DNA of 64,000 nucleotides from Halobacillus yeomjeoni. Lineage in GTDB: Bacteria > Bacillota > Bacilli > Bacillales > Halobacillaceae. Of this stretch, positions 45,054-55,822 are shown piece after piece. The position numbers and the translations under genes were made by a program. The stretch is taken from the NCBI RefSeq assembly GCF_020171525.1, contig NZ_JAIVAI010000001.1, forward strand, positions 124,001 to 188,000, written 5' to 3'. Position 1 is the stretch's first letter. Each line of letters starts with the position of its first letter. The notes beneath the pieces are model-generated. The model made no database searches, was not told the origin of the DNA, and was given only the letters and a program-made list of their open reading frames with translations.

Positions 45054-45826
45054 TGAAGCCACTTGCAGGGAAGCACGTACTCATAACCAGAGGCAGATCC
45101 CAGGCAAGAGTGCTATCTAGAATTATAGAAAGAGAGGGAGGAGTAGCTGTTGAGACTCCTCTTCTCTCTTTTCAACTGAATGATACGGATGAGAATCAAG
45201 AGATTCTGGGACGACTTCACGAATATCAGTGGGTTTTTATAACAAGCTCCAATGGCGTGAAGTTTTTTTTCGAGTTGGTACAACAATATAATTCAGACCT
45301 GTCGGAAAATACTCGTTTTGCGATAATCGGTTCAAAAACGAACCGAATGCTGAAATCATATGGTTATGAAGCTGACTTTATTCCTTCAGTATACAATGCT
45401 GAGGTGATGATTGAAGAGTTTTTCGAAAAGGAACGAAATGTCGGAAAGATATTATACGTTAGAGGGAACCGTTCACGGGACCTTCTGCCTGAGGCCTTTC
45501 GGGAGCGAGGGGTATTTTTTCAATCGATAACCGTCTATGATACGCTACTTATGAAAGATGCAAATAAAAAAATCAATCGATCATTAACGAAAGGCTCATT
45601 AGATGCTCTTACCTTTACGAGCCCTTCCGCCATCCAAGCATATATGGCAATCGTGAAGGGTATGGAAAACAGGGGGCTTTCTGTTCCTTGTTTCTGTATC
45701 GGGCCGACGACTGCCAGAAAAGCGGAAGAAGCAGGGTTCGAACATGTTCATATTCCAGAACAGTACACCATCGAGAATATGGTAGAGCAGATGAGGCAAT
45801 ATTTCACGGAAGAAGGAGAACGATAA
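45053..45826 (+). CDS. hemD: Uroporphyrinogen-III synthase
   Basis: A 257-residue enzyme that cyclises hydroxymethylbilane with inversion of ring D. Sequence identity in this family is low, but [35 protein letters not shown] (near 60), the [11 protein letters not shown] motif (near 183) and [15 protein letters not shown] (near 215) are diagnostic. It overlaps hemC by one base and is followed within two bases by hemB. Confidence 0.93.
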   Translation: MKPLAGKHVLITRGRSQARVLSRIIEREGGVAVETPLLSFQLNDTDENQEILGRLHEYQWVFITSSNGVKFFFELVQQYNSDLSENTRFAIIGSKTNRMLKSYGYEADFIPSVYNAEVMIEEFFEKERNVGKILYVRGNRSRDLLPEAFRERGVFFQSITVYDTLLMKDANKKINRSLTKGSLDALTFTSPSAIQAYMAIVKGMENRGLSVPCFCIGPTTARKAEEAGFEHVHIPEQYTIENMVEQMRQYFTEEGER

Positions 45827-45827
45827 A

Positions 45828-46805
45828 ATGCAGGACATAAAATTCAAGCGTCACCGCCGGTTGCGTCGCACAGATTCTATGAGAGCACTTGTAAGAGAGA
45901 CTCATTTAAGAACCGATGATTTAATCTATCCGATCTTCGTAGTCGAAGGGGAAGGGCATAAGAATCCAGTTGCTTCCATGCCGGGCGTGCATCAAGTCTC
46001 CTTAGATTACTTAACAGAAGAAATGAATGAACTGGTCCACTTGAATATCCGTTCGGTCATCGTTTTCGGTGTCCCAAATGAAAAAGATGAAATCGGAAGT
46101 CAAGCGTTCCATGAGGAAGGTATTGTTCAACGAGCAGTTCGTCAAATAAAGGAAGAACATCCTTCTCTTACGGTCATTGCTGATACGTGCTTATGTCAAT
46201 ACACGGACCATGGCCATTGCGGCGTAGTCAGAGATGGGGAAATTGAAAATGATGAGTCACTGGAATATATTACGAAAACGGCCGTGACTCAAGCAGAAGC
46301 AGGAGCGGATATTATTGCCCCTTCCAATATGATGGATGGGTTCGTCGCTGCTATTCGCCAAGGTTTGGATGAAGCAGGATTCAGTAACATCCCGGTGATG
46401 TCTTATGCTGTGAAATATGCTTCGTCCTTTTATGGACCGTTCCGTGATGCAGCTCATAGTTCTCCGCAATTCGGAGATCGCAGAGCCTATCAAATGGATC
46501 CGGCGAACCGGCTTGAGGCTATTCGTGAGGCTGAGTCAGATGTCAATGAGGGGGCGGACTTCCTTATCGTTAAACCGGCTCTTGCTTATTTGGATATCAT
46601 GAGAGAAGTGAAAGACCGCTTCAACCTGCCGCTGGTCGCCTATAATGTGAGTGGAGAGTACTCAATGATCAAAGCTGCAGCACAAAACGGATGGGTCAAT
46701 GAACAAGAAATCGTCCTTGAAAAGTTGACCGCAATGAAACGGGCGGGTGCAGACTTGATTATCACCTATTTTGCTAAAGATGCAGCAAAATGGTTAAACC
46801 AATAA
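45828..46805 (+). CDS. hemB: Delta-aminolevulinic acid dehydratase (porphobilinogen synthase)
   Basis: A 325-residue enzyme condensing two aminolevulinates. The metal-binding cysteines are in [15 protein letters not shown] (near 119-133). One active-site lysine is in [18 protein letters not shown] (near 195), and the Schiff-base lysine is in [12 protein letters not shown] (near 248). In the hem operon between hemD and hemL. Confidence 0.96.
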   Translation: MQDIKFKRHRRLRRTDSMRALVRETHLRTDDLIYPIFVVEGEGHKNPVASMPGVHQVSLDYLTEEMNELVHLNIRSVIVFGVPNEKDEIGSQAFHEEGIVQRAVRQIKEEHPSLTVIADTCLCQYTDHGHCGVVRDGEIENDESLEYITKTAVTQAEAGADIIAPSNMMDGFVAAIRQGLDEAGFSNIPVMSYAVKYASSFYGPFRDAAHSSPQFGDRRAYQMDPANRLEAIREAESDVNEGADFLIVKPALAYLDIMREVKDRFNLPLVAYNVSGEYSMIKAAAQNGWVNEQEIVLEKLTAMKRAGADLIITYFAKDAAKWLNQ

Positions 46806-46832
46806 AAGAACTGTCGGAAAGGGTGCGAGACT

Positions 46833-48119
46833 ATGAAAAATTTCAATCGTTCATCAGAAGCTTATAAAAAAGCCGTGCAATTGATGCCTGGAGGCGTGAA
46901 CTCTCCGGTGCGTGCATTCAAATCTGTAGGAATGGATCCTATCTTTATGGAGAAAGGGAAAGGTTCCAAAATGTATGATGTTGATGGAAATGAGTTCATC
47001 GACTATGTTTTAAGTTACGGCCCTTTGATCCTTGGCCATGCAGATGAAAATGTAACAGAAGCATTGAAGTCTGTTACGGAGCGGGGAACAAGCTTCGGAA
47101 CTCCGACTGAAATAGAAAATAAACTTGCTGAGCTGGTTATTGAAAGAGTACCGTCCATTGAGATGCTTCGCATGGTCAATTCAGGTACAGAAGCTACAAT
47201 GAGTGCTCTACGTGTAGCCAGAGGTTATACAGGAAGAGATAAGATATTGAAATTCGAAGGGAACTATCATGGCCATGGAGACTCTCTGTTGATCAAAGCT
47301 GGATCAGGTGTAGCGACTCTTGGTCTGCCGGATTCTCCGGGGGTACCGGAATCTATTGCTCAAAATACGATTACAGTCCCATACAATGATATGGAGAGTG
47401 TCCGCTATGTGTTTGAACAATACGGAGATGATTTAGCTGCAGTGATCATGGAGCCGGTATCAGGTAATATGGGAGTCGTCCCGCCAAATGAAGGTTTTCT
47501 CAAAGAGCTTCGTACATTGACTGAAGACAACGGTACGGTTCTTATCTTCGATGAGGTCATGACTGGTTTCCGTGTTGGTTATCACAGTGCACAAGGTCAC
47601 TACGGTGTCACCCCTGACATGACTTGTTTAGGGAAAGTAATTGGAGGAGGTCTTCCAGTAGGTGCATACGGAGGCAAACGTGAAATCATGGAACGTGTAG
47701 CTCCAGTTGGAGATATTTATCAAGCGGGTACTTTGTCCGGGAATCCACTGGCTATGACGGCTGGATATGAAACGATTTCCTCCATGACGAAAGAAGCGTA
47801 TGAATCTATCAACCAAAAGGTCGACCGATTGATTGAGGGTTATACGAAAGCAGCAGAAAAACACAATATCCCTCTAACCGTCAATCGAGCGGGTTCCATG
47901 GTCGGGTTCTTCTTCACAAATGAGCCTGTCATTAATTTTGAAACAGCCAACCAATCAGACCTTGATTTATTCACCCGTTATTATCAAGGGATGATTCAAG
48001 AAGGGATTTACTTGCCGCCTTCTCAATTCGAAGGGCTGTTCCTTTCTGTGAAGCATACAGATGAAGATATTGATCAAACAATTGCCGCGGCTGAAAAAGT
48101 ATTTGCAGAAATTAAATAA
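46833..48119 (+). CDS. hemL: Glutamate-1-semialdehyde 2,1-aminomutase
   Basis: A 428-residue PLP enzyme giving 5-aminolevulinate. It starts with [20 protein letters not shown]. It shows [20 protein letters not shown] (near 113), [12 protein letters not shown] (near 236) and the PLP lysine in [17 protein letters not shown] (near 267). It is the last gene of hemAXCDBL. Unlike in B. subtilis, ysxE does not follow. Confidence 0.96.
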   Translation: MKNFNRSSEAYKKAVQLMPGGVNSPVRAFKSVGMDPIFMEKGKGSKMYDVDGNEFIDYVLSYGPLILGHADENVTEALKSVTERGTSFGTPTEIENKLAELVIERVPSIEMLRMVNSGTEATMSALRVARGYTGRDKILKFEGNYHGHGDSLLIKAGSGVATLGLPDSPGVPESIAQNTITVPYNDMESVRYVFEQYGDDLAAVIMEPVSGNMGVVPPNEGFLKELRTLTEDNGTVLIFDEVMTGFRVGYHSAQGHYGVTPDMTCLGKVIGGGLPVGAYGGKREIMERVAPVGDIYQAGTLSGNPLAMTAGYETISSMTKEAYESINQKVDRLIEGYTKAAEKHNIPLTVNRAGSMVGFFFTNEPVINFETANQSDLDLFTRYYQGMIQEGIYLPPSQFEGLFLSVKHTDEDIDQTIAAAEKVFAEIK

Positions 48120-48125
48120 GCGTTA

Positions 48126-48160
48126 AAAAAAGCAGGGGATGAAAATCTCCTGCTTTTTTT
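48126..48160 (+). terminator. Rho-independent terminator of the hem operon
   Basis: A 15-bp stem with wobble (48126-48140 with 48145-48159) closed by a four-base loop and a T-run. Confidence 0.92.
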
Positions 48161-48271
48161 GTTCTCTGTCCCTGCCTTTTGTGATCAGATGGTCATGTAA
48201 GTTTGATCGGCACGTAAAATAAAAAACAGATGTTCTTTTCTGAAGTGGGACAATCAACCTTGTATGAATAT

Positions 48272-48300
48272 GTATGTTCTGTCTCCTTCTTGCATAAGGT
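48272..48300 (+). promoter_or_regulatory. Candidate sigma-E promoter of spoVID
   Basis: CATAAGGT at 48293-48300 fits the mother-cell -10 CATANNNT, and TATGTT 14 bases upstream fits the -35. B. subtilis spoVID is sigma-E dependent. Confidence 0.5.
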
Positions 48301-48347
48301 TGTAATAGTGGAATGAATTTAACTCTATTATGGGAGGGGACCCTATT

Positions 48348-49328
48348 TTGCATAAAAATCAAAATGTGTTTTCATTTTATTTAGATGAATCCTTATGGTT
48401 CAAGGAAGGACAGGGAGTCAAGGAGCTCGTAGGAATCTCATTAGAGCCTGATATCACTCTGGAAGAGCGTGGCGATGAAGTTTGTTTGAAGGGATCAGTA
48501 GCCTTGGTTGGAGAGTATGTCGCTGTGTCTTCAGAAGATAGGCATGAAGATCATCCTCAATTGCAGGCACTGAAATTTATCCATGACGTACAAAGGCAGC
48601 AAGATGGTCTATGCGAATTTTCACATTCCTTCCCTGTTGAAATCATTGTTCCTTTAGAGCGTGTGTCGAATTTGAATGATGTGCTGGTCGATATAGACAG
48701 CTTCGATTACGAACTACCTTCAAGTCAACAATTGCGTCTCCAGGCACAAATGAATATTAACGGTGTGGAGCAGAAGCAGGCTGAGTCATCAAACTTCAAA
48801 GGGTTTGATGATACGAAGACAGCAGGGCCGGTAGACTTCAAGCAGAATAAAGAAGAGAGATTCAGTTTTCCTGAAAGAGAAGCCCCGGTCACTGGGGCGA
48901 AGAAGTATGAGAATCCAGAGCCCCAGGATGATGCCGCTGGGCGTTGGAATAGTAAAAAATCGCAGAGTTTATCTGAGTTTTTTGGACATAAACAAGAAGA
49001 AGTCACAGAAGCGCAGGAGGACTTCTCTCAGAATATGGAAGTAGAAAGTGCTTATCAAAGCTACGAACAAGAGGAATTACCAAAAGAGGAGTCACAGGAA
49101 GGAAAAGGTGAAGCCCCTGGAGGAATGGATGGAATCAAACAAATATTCAAGCACCTTTTTCCTAACCGTGAAGAATCCTTCACTCAAATGAAAATGTATA
49201 TTGTCCAAGATAATGAAACGCTAGAATCCATTGCTGAAAAATACGAATTGCCTGTCAAACAACTGGAGAGGTACAATACCGATCAAGAAGACCTTTCCCC
49301 GGGCCAAATCGTCTATATACCAAATTAA
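48348..49328 (+). CDS. spoVID: Spore coat encasement protein SpoVID
   Basis: A 326-residue protein, shorter than B. subtilis SpoVID (575), mainly because the acidic central linker is reduced. The conserved N-terminal domain (about 1-130, with FYLDESLWFKEGQGVKELVG and ISLEPDITLEE) and the C-terminal LysM domain (about 280-326, YIVQDNETLESIAEKYELP) are intact. It links the coat to the spore surface during encasement, with partners such as SafA and SpoIVA. TTG 48348 is eight bases after GGAGGGG; ATG 48330 precedes that site and is rejected. Confidence 0.9.
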   Translation: MHKNQNVFSFYLDESLWFKEGQGVKELVGISLEPDITLEERGDEVCLKGSVALVGEYVAVSSEDRHEDHPQLQALKFIHDVQRQQDGLCEFSHSFPVEIIVPLERVSNLNDVLVDIDSFDYELPSSQQLRLQAQMNINGVEQKQAESSNFKGFDDTKTAGPVDFKQNKEERFSFPEREAPVTGAKKYENPEPQDDAAGRWNSKKSQSLSEFFGHKQEEVTEAQEDFSQNMEVESAYQSYEQEELPKEESQEGKGEAPGGMDGIKQIFKHLFPNREESFTQMKMYIVQDNETLESIAEKYELPVKQLERYNTDQEDLSPGQIVYIPN

Positions 49329-49513
49329 ATCCACTTATAACGAAAGGCGAGGAAAAGGCCGATAACAAATCCCAGAATGAAGATATCCAATGTCGTTGGA
49401 AGGATGATGGTCCTCAAAGTTTGAAAAATCAGTATAGGAAGAAGCGATTTTTCAATCACATACAACCAATGTCTACACCAGGGAGGTAAGCGATAACGGT
49501 ATATACGGCTCAA
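49325..49513 (-). CDS. Small conserved-looking membrane protein
   Basis: A 62-residue protein with a basic, aromatic N terminus (MSRIYRYRLPPWCRHW) and two hydrophobic helices (about 18-36 and 42-60). AAGGAGG lies nine bases before the TTG start at 49513. Its end overlaps the spoVID stop by four bases on the opposite strand. I do not recognise a family. The strong ribosome-binding site and membrane topology support a real gene. Confidence 0.65.
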   Translation of the reverse strand: MSRIYRYRLPPWCRHWLYVIEKSLLPILIFQTLRTIILPTTLDIFILGFVIGLFLAFRYKWI

Positions 49514-49535
49514 CCTGAACGGCCTCCTTTGTAGG

Positions 49536-49563
49536 TGCTGCAGCCTTTGCTGCAGCTTTTTTT
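49536..49563 (+). terminator. Probable terminator of the spoVID transcript
   Basis: An 8-bp stem (49536-49543 with 49548-49555) and seven T. Placed here, the spoVID transcript would run antisense across the small gene at 49325-49513. Confidence 0.8.
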
Positions 49564-49590
49564 GTGTAATCGCGGAATTTTAAGAAATAG

Positions 49591-49620
49591 TTGACTAAAA
49601 CTGATGATTCTATATACAAT
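49591..49620 (+). promoter_or_regulatory. Sigma-A promoter of the valS T-box leader
   Basis: TTGACT at 49591-49596 and TACAAT at 49615-49620 with an 18-base spacer. Confidence 0.7.
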
Positions 49621-49626
49621 ATGTAA

Positions 49627-49885
49627 TATATACTTCATACGTGAAATGCTCAGATAGGGAAGAGTACATGAATAATACCTTCAGAGAGGAAAACATTTGC
49701 TGAGAGTTTTCCAGGATCATTGTTTATGGAAAGTCATCCCTTATGCAGCTTCTTTGAACGATTAGTAGGAGAAGCCGGTTAGAAGCCGTTATTTCAATCG
49801 AGTGTACAAGAGTAATCTTGTAAATGAAGGTGGTACCACGGAAATCAATCCCTTTCGTCCTTTTTTAGGATGAGAGGGATTTTTT
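49627..49885 (+). ncRNA. T-box riboswitch leader of valS
   Basis: The leader carries an AGAGTACATG-type stem I start near 49662. The T-box core GAAGGTGGTACCACGG is at 49826-49841. A terminator hairpin (49847-49861 with 49867-49881) ends in a T-run. A GTC valine codon at 49733-49735 (GAAAGTCATCC context) sits where the specifier is expected. Uncharged tRNA-Val should favour the antiterminator and raise valS expression. Confidence 0.92.
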
Positions 49886-49920
49886 ATTTTTACAATAATC
49901 AGAAAGAAGGAGGAAGATCA

Positions 49921-52563
49921 ATGAATCAGGAAGATCTTTCAATGCCAACGAAATACGACCCCTCCTCAATCGAAAAAGACCGTTATCAATATTGGGTAGA
50001 CGGTAAGTTTTTTGAAGCTGCAGGGGATGAAAATAAGGAGCCTTACACAATTGTCATTCCACCTCCCAACGTAACAGGGAAACTACACTTAGGGCATGCG
50101 TGGGATACAACACTTCAGGATATTTTGACTCGTGTAAAAAGAATGCAGGGATACGATGTTTTGTGGCTGCCTGGTATGGACCATGCTGGTATTGCGACTC
50201 AAGCAAAAGTGGATGCAAAACTCCGTGAAGCAGGTACTTCCCGCCATGATCTTGGAAGGGAAAAATTCCTGGAAAAGTCATGGGAGTGGAAAAAAGAATA
50301 TGCACAGTTCATCCGTACCCAGTGGGAGAAGCTTGGATTGGGACTCGATTATTCACGTGAACGCTTCACATTAGATGAAGGGTTGTCGGAAGCGGTCAAA
50401 GAAGTATTCGTCAAGTTGTATGAAAAGGGCTTGATCTATCGTGGAGAGTACATTATCAACTGGGACCCTCAAACGAAGACGGCTCTATCCGATATTGAAG
50501 TGGAGTACAAGGATGTTCAAGGCGCTTTTTATCATATGCGTTACCCTTTAAAAGATGAGGAAGGTACGATTGAAATCGCTACGACACGTCCTGAAACGAT
50601 GCTTGGTGATACGGCCATTGCTGTACATCCAGATGATGAGCGATATCAACACTTGATAGGCAAAAAAGCCGTTCTTCCGATCATCGGCCGTGAAATCGAA
50701 ATTGTCGCAGATGACTATGTAGATATGGAGTTCGGTTCCGGTGCTGTGAAAATCACACCTGCCCACGACCCGAATGATTTTGAAATCGGAAATCGTCACA
50801 ATCTGGAACGTGTATTAGTCATGAATGAAGACGGCACAATGAACGAAAATGCAGGAAAGTACAAAGGCATGGACCGTTTCGAGTGCCGAAAGCAAATTGT
50901 AAAAGACCTGCAAGAGGAAGGAGTTCTATTTGAAATCGAAGACCACCTTCACTCTGTCGGTCATTCAGAAAGAAGCGGAGCTGTAGTCGAGCCTTATCTT
51001 TCAACGCAATGGTTCGTGGATATGAAACCTCTAGCCGATGCTTCTATTGATTTGCAGAAAGGGGAAGACGCTGTTCAGTTCGTCCCGGACCGTTTTGAAA
51101 AACCTTACCTGCATTGGATGGAAAACACACGTGACTGGTGTATTTCACGCCAGCTTTGGTGGGGGCATCGCATACCTGCCTGGTACCACAAGGAAACAGG
51201 AGAAATTCATGTAGGCAAAGAAGAACCGAAAGATCCAGAAAACTGGACTCAAGATGAGGATGTACTGGATACATGGTTTTCATCAGCATTATGGCCGTTC
51301 TCTACGATGGGCTGGCCGGATGAAGAAAGTGCAGATTATAAACGTTTCTTCCCGACAGATGTCCTCGTAACCGGTTATGACATCATCGGTTTCTGGGTGA
51401 GCCGTATGATCTTCCAGTCTCTTGAATTCACCGGCCGTCGTCCGTTTAAGGATGTACTCATCCATGGACTTGTCAGAGATGCAGATGGAAGAAAGATGAG
51501 TAAGTCACTTGGAAACGGTGTCGATCCGATGGATGTCATCGACAAATACGGCGCTGATTCCCTTCGTTACTTCCTGGCTACTGGTTCTTCTCCAGGACAG
51601 GACTTACGTTTCCACTGGGAGAAGGTCGAGTCGACATGGAACTTTGCGAACAAGATTTGGAATGCTTCACGATTTGCATTGATGAACATGGGCGGCATGA
51701 AATATGAAGAAATCGATTTGAGTGGGGAAAAATCCGTAGCGGATCAATGGATTCTTACACGTTTGAACCAAACAATCGATCAAGTGACTCAGAACATCGA
51801 TAAATATGAATTCGGTGAAGCGGGTCGTCACCTTTACAATTTCATTTGGGATGACTTTTGTGATTGGTATATCGAAATGGCTAAATTGCCACTTTATGGC
51901 GAAGATGAAGCAAGAATTAAAACGACTCGCTCCATTCTTGCGTACACCCTGGACCAGACGATGCGTATGCTTCACCCATTCATGCCTTTCTTAACAGAGG
52001 AAATTTGGCAGCACCTGCCACATGAAGGGGAATCCATTACCCAGGCGTCCTGGCCGGTTGTTCGTGAAGAGTTCCATAATGAACAGGCAGTGGCTGAAAT
52101 GGAGCGTCTCGTTTCCATCATACGTTCTGTCCGAAACATCAGAGCTGAGGTAGACACACCGATGTCTAAAGAAATTCAATTGCTGATACAGGCTAAAGAT
52201 GATGAAGTCGTTCAAGAACTTGAGAAAAACAGATCTTATTTGGAGAAATTCTGTAATCCTAGTGAACTGACAATCGCTACGGACCTGCAGGCTCCTGAAA
52301 AAGCGATGTCTGCTGTGATTACTGGAGCTGAATTGTTCCTGCCGTTAGCCGGTCTGATCAACATTGAAGATGAAATCAAGCGTTTAGAAAATGAATGGAA
52401 GAAATGGGATCAGGAAGTGACAAGAGTTCAGAAGAAATTGGCAAACGAAGGCTTTGTCAATAAAGCTCCTGAGCATGTAGTAGAAGAAGAACGTCAAAAA
52501 GAAGTTGATTATTTAGATAAGCGCTCTAAAGTAGAAGCGCGTATTGAAGAATTAAAAGCATAA
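49921..52563 (+). CDS. valS: Valyl-tRNA synthetase
   Basis: An 880-residue class I synthetase, the same length as in B. subtilis. The HIGH motif is in [16 protein letters not shown] (about 43-58), and the KMSKS motif in [11 protein letters not shown] (near 525). An editing domain with [19 protein letters not shown] lies near 222. The helical anticodon-binding part and a C-terminal coiled coil of about 60 residues follow. ATG 49921 follows GAAGGAGGA; upstream in-frame codons lie inside the T-box terminator. Confidence 0.98.
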   Translation: MNQEDLSMPTKYDPSSIEKDRYQYWVDGKFFEAAGDENKEPYTIVIPPPNVTGKLHLGHAWDTTLQDILTRVKRMQGYDVLWLPGMDHAGIATQAKVDAKLREAGTSRHDLGREKFLEKSWEWKKEYAQFIRTQWEKLGLGLDYSRERFTLDEGLSEAVKEVFVKLYEKGLIYRGEYIINWDPQTKTALSDIEVEYKDVQGAFYHMRYPLKDEEGTIEIATTRPETMLGDTAIAVHPDDERYQHLIGKKAVLPIIGREIEIVADDYVDMEFGSGAVKITPAHDPNDFEIGNRHNLERVLVMNEDGTMNENAGKYKGMDRFECRKQIVKDLQEEGVLFEIEDHLHSVGHSERSGAVVEPYLSTQWFVDMKPLADASIDLQKGEDAVQFVPDRFEKPYLHWMENTRDWCISRQLWWGHRIPAWYHKETGEIHVGKEEPKDPENWTQDEDVLDTWFSSALWPFSTMGWPDEESADYKRFFPTDVLVTGYDIIGFWVSRMIFQSLEFTGRRPFKDVLIHGLVRDADGRKMSKSLGNGVDPMDVIDKYGADSLRYFLATGSSPGQDLRFHWEKVESTWNFANKIWNASRFALMNMGGMKYEEIDLSGEKSVADQWILTRLNQTIDQVTQNIDKYEFGEAGRHLYNFIWDDFCDWYIEMAKLPLYGEDEARIKTTRSILAYTLDQTMRMLHPFMPFLTEEIWQHLPHEGESITQASWPVVREEFHNEQAVAEMERLVSIIRSVRNIRAEVDTPMSKEIQLLIQAKDDEVVQELEKNRSYLEKFCNPSELTIATDLQAPEKAMSAVITGAELFLPLAGLINIEDEIKRLENEWKKWDQEVTRVQKKLANEGFVNKAPEHVVEEERQKEVDYLDKRSKVEARIEELKA

Positions 52564-52569
52564 GGAAGT

Positions 52570-52603
52570 GGGAGAGTATCGTTTGGGTACTCTCCCCTTT
52601 TTG
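52570..52603 (+). terminator. Hairpin terminator between valS and folC
   Basis: A 10-bp stem with one wobble (52570-52579 with 52587-52596) and a T-run, 16 bases before folC, so folC expression may depend on read-through. Confidence 0.8.
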
Positions 52604-52618
52604 AAATGAGGGAGCAAC

Positions 52619-53908
52619 ATGGTGAATTATCAAGAAGCTTTAGATTGGATTCATTCCAGAGAAAAGTTCAAAGTCAAACCTGGTTTGAAACGGATGGATT
52701 GGATGTTGGATCGTTTAGGGAATCCTCACAAGGATTTGAATGCCGTGCACATAGCCGGAACGAACGGAAAAGGATCCACCCTTTCTTTTTTGAGGCATTT
52801 ACTGCAAGAGCAGGGTTACAGCATAGGTGCATTCACCTCACCATATATCACCCGGTTCAATGAACGAATCAGTGTTGATGGATATGAAATATCCGATGCA
52901 GATTTAGCTGATTTGGTTGGAGTTATAAGACCTATTGCAGAAGAGCTTAAAAAAACCCATCTGGGCGATCCGACAGAATTTGAGATTATTACGACAATAG
53001 CAATGCTGCATTTCTCCAGATTGGAGTTGGATTTCGTTCTTTTTGAAACGGGTTTAGGCGGACGTTATGATTCTACAAATGTAATAACCCCGCTATTGTC
53101 CATCATTACGAATGTCGGTTTGGATCATATCAACATTCTTGGATCCACGCATGCTGAAATCGCTGGTGAGAAAGCAGGGATTATCAAAAAAGACACGCCT
53201 GTTATTACAGGGGTGAAGCGCCGTGATGCTTTAGAAGTGATAGCGCATGAAGCTGAAGGGTTGGATGCTCCTCTTCTTTGCTTTGGCGATGACTTCAATG
53301 CGGAACATATCAGGGAAGAGGAAGGGGTGGAAATATTCGTTTTCACTAATAGCGCATGTCGGTCTGGAGAGTTAAAAACCAGAATGAGAGGGGCCCATCA
53401 AGTAGAGAATGCCGCCCTGGCCGTTCAAGCCTGTGAAGTACTGAATGATTTAGGATACTATATGGAAAGAAAAAGATACGCATCCGCACTTTATCAAACA
53501 TCTTGGCCGGCTAGATTTGAAACGGTTGGGAACAACCCATTGACCATCATTGATGGCGCTCATAATGAAGAAGGAACACAGGCACTCGTGGAAACCGTTC
53601 GGAGACACTATTCGAATCGTAGAGTCACGTTGGTTTATGCTGCTCTCGAAGACAAACCGGTAGAAAAGATGCTGGGCATGCTTGATCAAATTGCAGATGC
53701 CATTTACTTTACGACTTTCGATTTTCCGAGATCTTTGAAGGCTGAACAATTACGGGAGTATTCTTCCATCACAAATAGTTATGTTTACCCAGATTATAGA
53801 GAAGCGATTAAACAGGCTTCGTCTCAAGTCGAACGAGGAGAAGTCCTACTTATAACGGGGTCCCTTTATTTCATTTCATTAGTAAGAGATTATTTTGAAT
53901 TAGTCTGA
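52619..53908 (+). CDS. folC: Folylpolyglutamate synthase / dihydrofolate synthase
   Basis: A 429-residue Mur-ligase-type enzyme adding glutamates to folates. The P-loop is AGTNGKGSTLSFL (about 44-56), followed by TSPYITRFNERISVDG. The metal-site block LFETGLGGRYDSTNV is near 142, and IIDGAHNEEGTQALVE is near 310. ATG after GAGGGAGC. It matches B. subtilis valS-folC order. Its last bases contain the promoter of the next gene. Confidence 0.95.
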   Translation: MVNYQEALDWIHSREKFKVKPGLKRMDWMLDRLGNPHKDLNAVHIAGTNGKGSTLSFLRHLLQEQGYSIGAFTSPYITRFNERISVDGYEISDADLADLVGVIRPIAEELKKTHLGDPTEFEIITTIAMLHFSRLELDFVLFETGLGGRYDSTNVITPLLSIITNVGLDHINILGSTHAEIAGEKAGIIKKDTPVITGVKRRDALEVIAHEAEGLDAPLLCFGDDFNAEHIREEEGVEIFVFTNSACRSGELKTRMRGAHQVENAALAVQACEVLNDLGYYMERKRYASALYQTSWPARFETVGNNPLTIIDGAHNEEGTQALVETVRRHYSNRRVTLVYAALEDKPVEKMLGMLDQIADAIYFTTFDFPRSLKAEQLREYSSITNSYVYPDYREAIKQASSQVERGEVLLITGSLYFISLVRDYFELV

Positions 53909-53923
53909 AAGTTGTGGTACATT
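53895..53923 (+). promoter_or_regulatory. Promoter of the diguanylate cyclase gene
   Basis: TTGAAT at 53895-53900 and TACATT at 53918-53923 with a 17-base spacer and an extended TGG before the -10. The -35 lies within the end of folC. Confidence 0.6.
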
Positions 53924-53981
53924 TTAATTATCTGAATATTGCCTTGGCAATAGAGTGGTCAGGAAGAGTGGGGTGTGAGCT

Positions 53982-55709
53982 ATGACAAAGAGTAAACAGA
54001 TTGTGGTTTGGAGCGCTTGGGTACTGTTATGGCCGACGTCATTATTTTTTCTATTCGATGCATTCGGTTCATCATTAGAAGGAAACATGCTTGGGGTTAC
54101 AGCTTTCATAATACTTGCTGCAATTGTTGCCCTTTTCCCTTTGCAAATCGGTGACAATCCAGTCTTTTTCACTCATGGTATCGCACTCGCCGCTTTTTTA
54201 TATTTTGGTTTATTTGCTGAAATACTGGTATCTCAAGCAGCGCTCATTATGCTCATGTTTAAACTTCGTGTGGATAAGAGCAGCCTCTATCGGGTCCCGA
54301 TCAATTTTTTGATGTTTCTATTTTTATCGGTAGTTTCTGCAACGATTTATTATGCTTTAGGTGGAACCCACGGGCCCTCCGTGTTAAGTTCTGGTACATC
54401 TGCATTACCGATTATCGCCTATGCTTTGTCTCAAATTCTCCTGAACCAGTTCACAATCAAAGGAATTGCGAAATGGCTTTACGGAAAATCAATCAAGTGG
54501 GTGGACCGTGGTTTTATTTGGGATTTGTTAACTGGCTGTTTGGTACTTCCAATCGGTTTAGTCCTTTATATTGTTTACTCAATCGTCGGGGTCAGTGCAA
54601 TCTTCTTTGTGGGCATTCCGTTCATTTTTATCTCAGGAATGTTGATGCTCTACCACAACAGCAATCAAATGAATACCTATTTAAAGAAGACCAGTAATAT
54701 TGGTCATGAACTGACTGGTAAATTGGGAGTAAGAGAAGTTCTGGATCTTTTTGTTGAGAGGATCAGTGAATTACTTCCCTTGGATTATGTTTATATCTAT
54801 GATGTCGTTTCGGAGGATCGTTTGAAATTAATCCGCTTTTTTGATAAGTCGAAGAAGCTTGCATTCCCGCATGTCCAGTTGATGAAAGGCGAATGTATGA
54901 GCGGTCATACATGGTGGGAAGGGAAGAGTTTTCATTTCCATAACAGGAAACAATGGGAGCATTTAAGAGGAATTTATACGCCTGCAGATGCAGAAAGCGT
55001 ATTGTCGATCCCGATAGAGAGGAACAATGAGATTGTCGGTATCATTTCGATATACTCAAAAAAGAAGCGTGCTTTTATGCAGTTCCAATTTATCATCCTG
55101 AATATATTGAGCAGTTACTTAGGAGTAGCGATCGACAACGCGAGGCATTATGAACTGAAAAAATCAGAAAGTGAAAGGTGCCCGTTGACAAATTTATATA
55201 ACTATCGCTTTTTAGAGGGTTATATGCACAAACTGTTTTCCAAATGGACTACCCAAAGCCCACCTATATCCCTGATCCTTCTGGATATTGATCACTTCAA
55301 ACAAGTGAATGATACGTTTGGTCATGAAAGCGGAAATGAAATTCTCTGTCAATTTTCTGAACGGATACAGAAGTTCGTTGCGAATGAAGGGATTGTTGCA
55401 CGATATGGAGGGGAAGAATTTGCTGTCCTTCTCCCGGATAAAAACTCAGATGAAGCGGTGAGTTTCGCTGAGAGTTTAAGGCAGAAGATTAAGAGTGAGC
55501 CTTTTCAAACCTATGAACACATCTTAAGTAGTAAACTTCCTCAGGCAGTTGATATTACAGCAAGTATTGGTGTAGCGACTTTCCCTGATGATTGCGATGA
55601 ACCTATGGAACTCATCCGAAGTGCGGATCGTGCGATGTATGTCGGGGCAAAAAGGCGTGGGAGAAATAGAGTGGCAAGCTATAACAATTTAAAAAAATTC
55701 GTCCAATGA
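53982..55709 (+). CDS. Membrane-bound GAF-GGDEF diguanylate cyclase
   Basis: A 575-residue protein. About seven N-terminal membrane helices (1-225) precede a GAF-like sensory domain (about 245-400) and a GGDEF domain (about 405-570). The active-site loop is the cyclase-competent ARYGGEEF (near 476), and DIDHFKQVNDTFGHESGNE carries the metal and guanine contacts. No RxxD product-inhibition site is present just before GGEEF. It should make cyclic di-GMP. It sits directly upstream of a type IV pilus operon, so a link to pilus assembly or biofilm is plausible but inferred. Confidence 0.88.
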   Translation: MTKSKQIVVWSAWVLLWPTSLFFLFDAFGSSLEGNMLGVTAFIILAAIVALFPLQIGDNPVFFTHGIALAAFLYFGLFAEILVSQAALIMLMFKLRVDKSSLYRVPINFLMFLFLSVVSATIYYALGGTHGPSVLSSGTSALPIIAYALSQILLNQFTIKGIAKWLYGKSIKWVDRGFIWDLLTGCLVLPIGLVLYIVYSIVGVSAIFFVGIPFIFISGMLMLYHNSNQMNTYLKKTSNIGHELTGKLGVREVLDLFVERISELLPLDYVYIYDVVSEDRLKLIRFFDKSKKLAFPHVQLMKGECMSGHTWWEGKSFHFHNRKQWEHLRGIYTPADAESVLSIPIERNNEIVGIISIYSKKKRAFMQFQFIILNILSSYLGVAIDNARHYELKKSESERCPLTNLYNYRFLEGYMHKLFSKWTTQSPPISLILLDIDHFKQVNDTFGHESGNEILCQFSERIQKFVANEGIVARYGGEEFAVLLPDKNSDEAVSFAESLRQKIKSEPFQTYEHILSSKLPQAVDITASIGVATFPDDCDEPMELIRSADRAMYVGAKRRGRNRVASYNNLKKFVQ

Positions 55710-55730
55710 TTTGTCATTGGGCGATTTTTT
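55694..55730 (+). terminator. Terminator overlapping the cyclase stop codon
   Basis: CGTCCAATGA pairs with TCATTGGGCG (one wobble) around a four-base loop, then a T-run. The TGA stop is in the stem. Confidence 0.85.
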
Positions 55731-55779
55731 TCTACATTTTTCTGTTTTTTGAATCTTTCGGAACAAAGACCTAATTTTC

Positions 55780-55788
55780 TGTTATAAT
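55780..55788 (+). promoter_or_regulatory. Extended -10 promoter of the type IV pilus operon
   Basis: TGTTATAAT (TATAAT at 55783-55788) is 35 bases before the first prepilin gene; the -35 is poor. Confidence 0.55.
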
Positions 55789-55822
55789 TTAAGTACTATT
55801 ATTGTGAACGGAGGCCGGTCTA

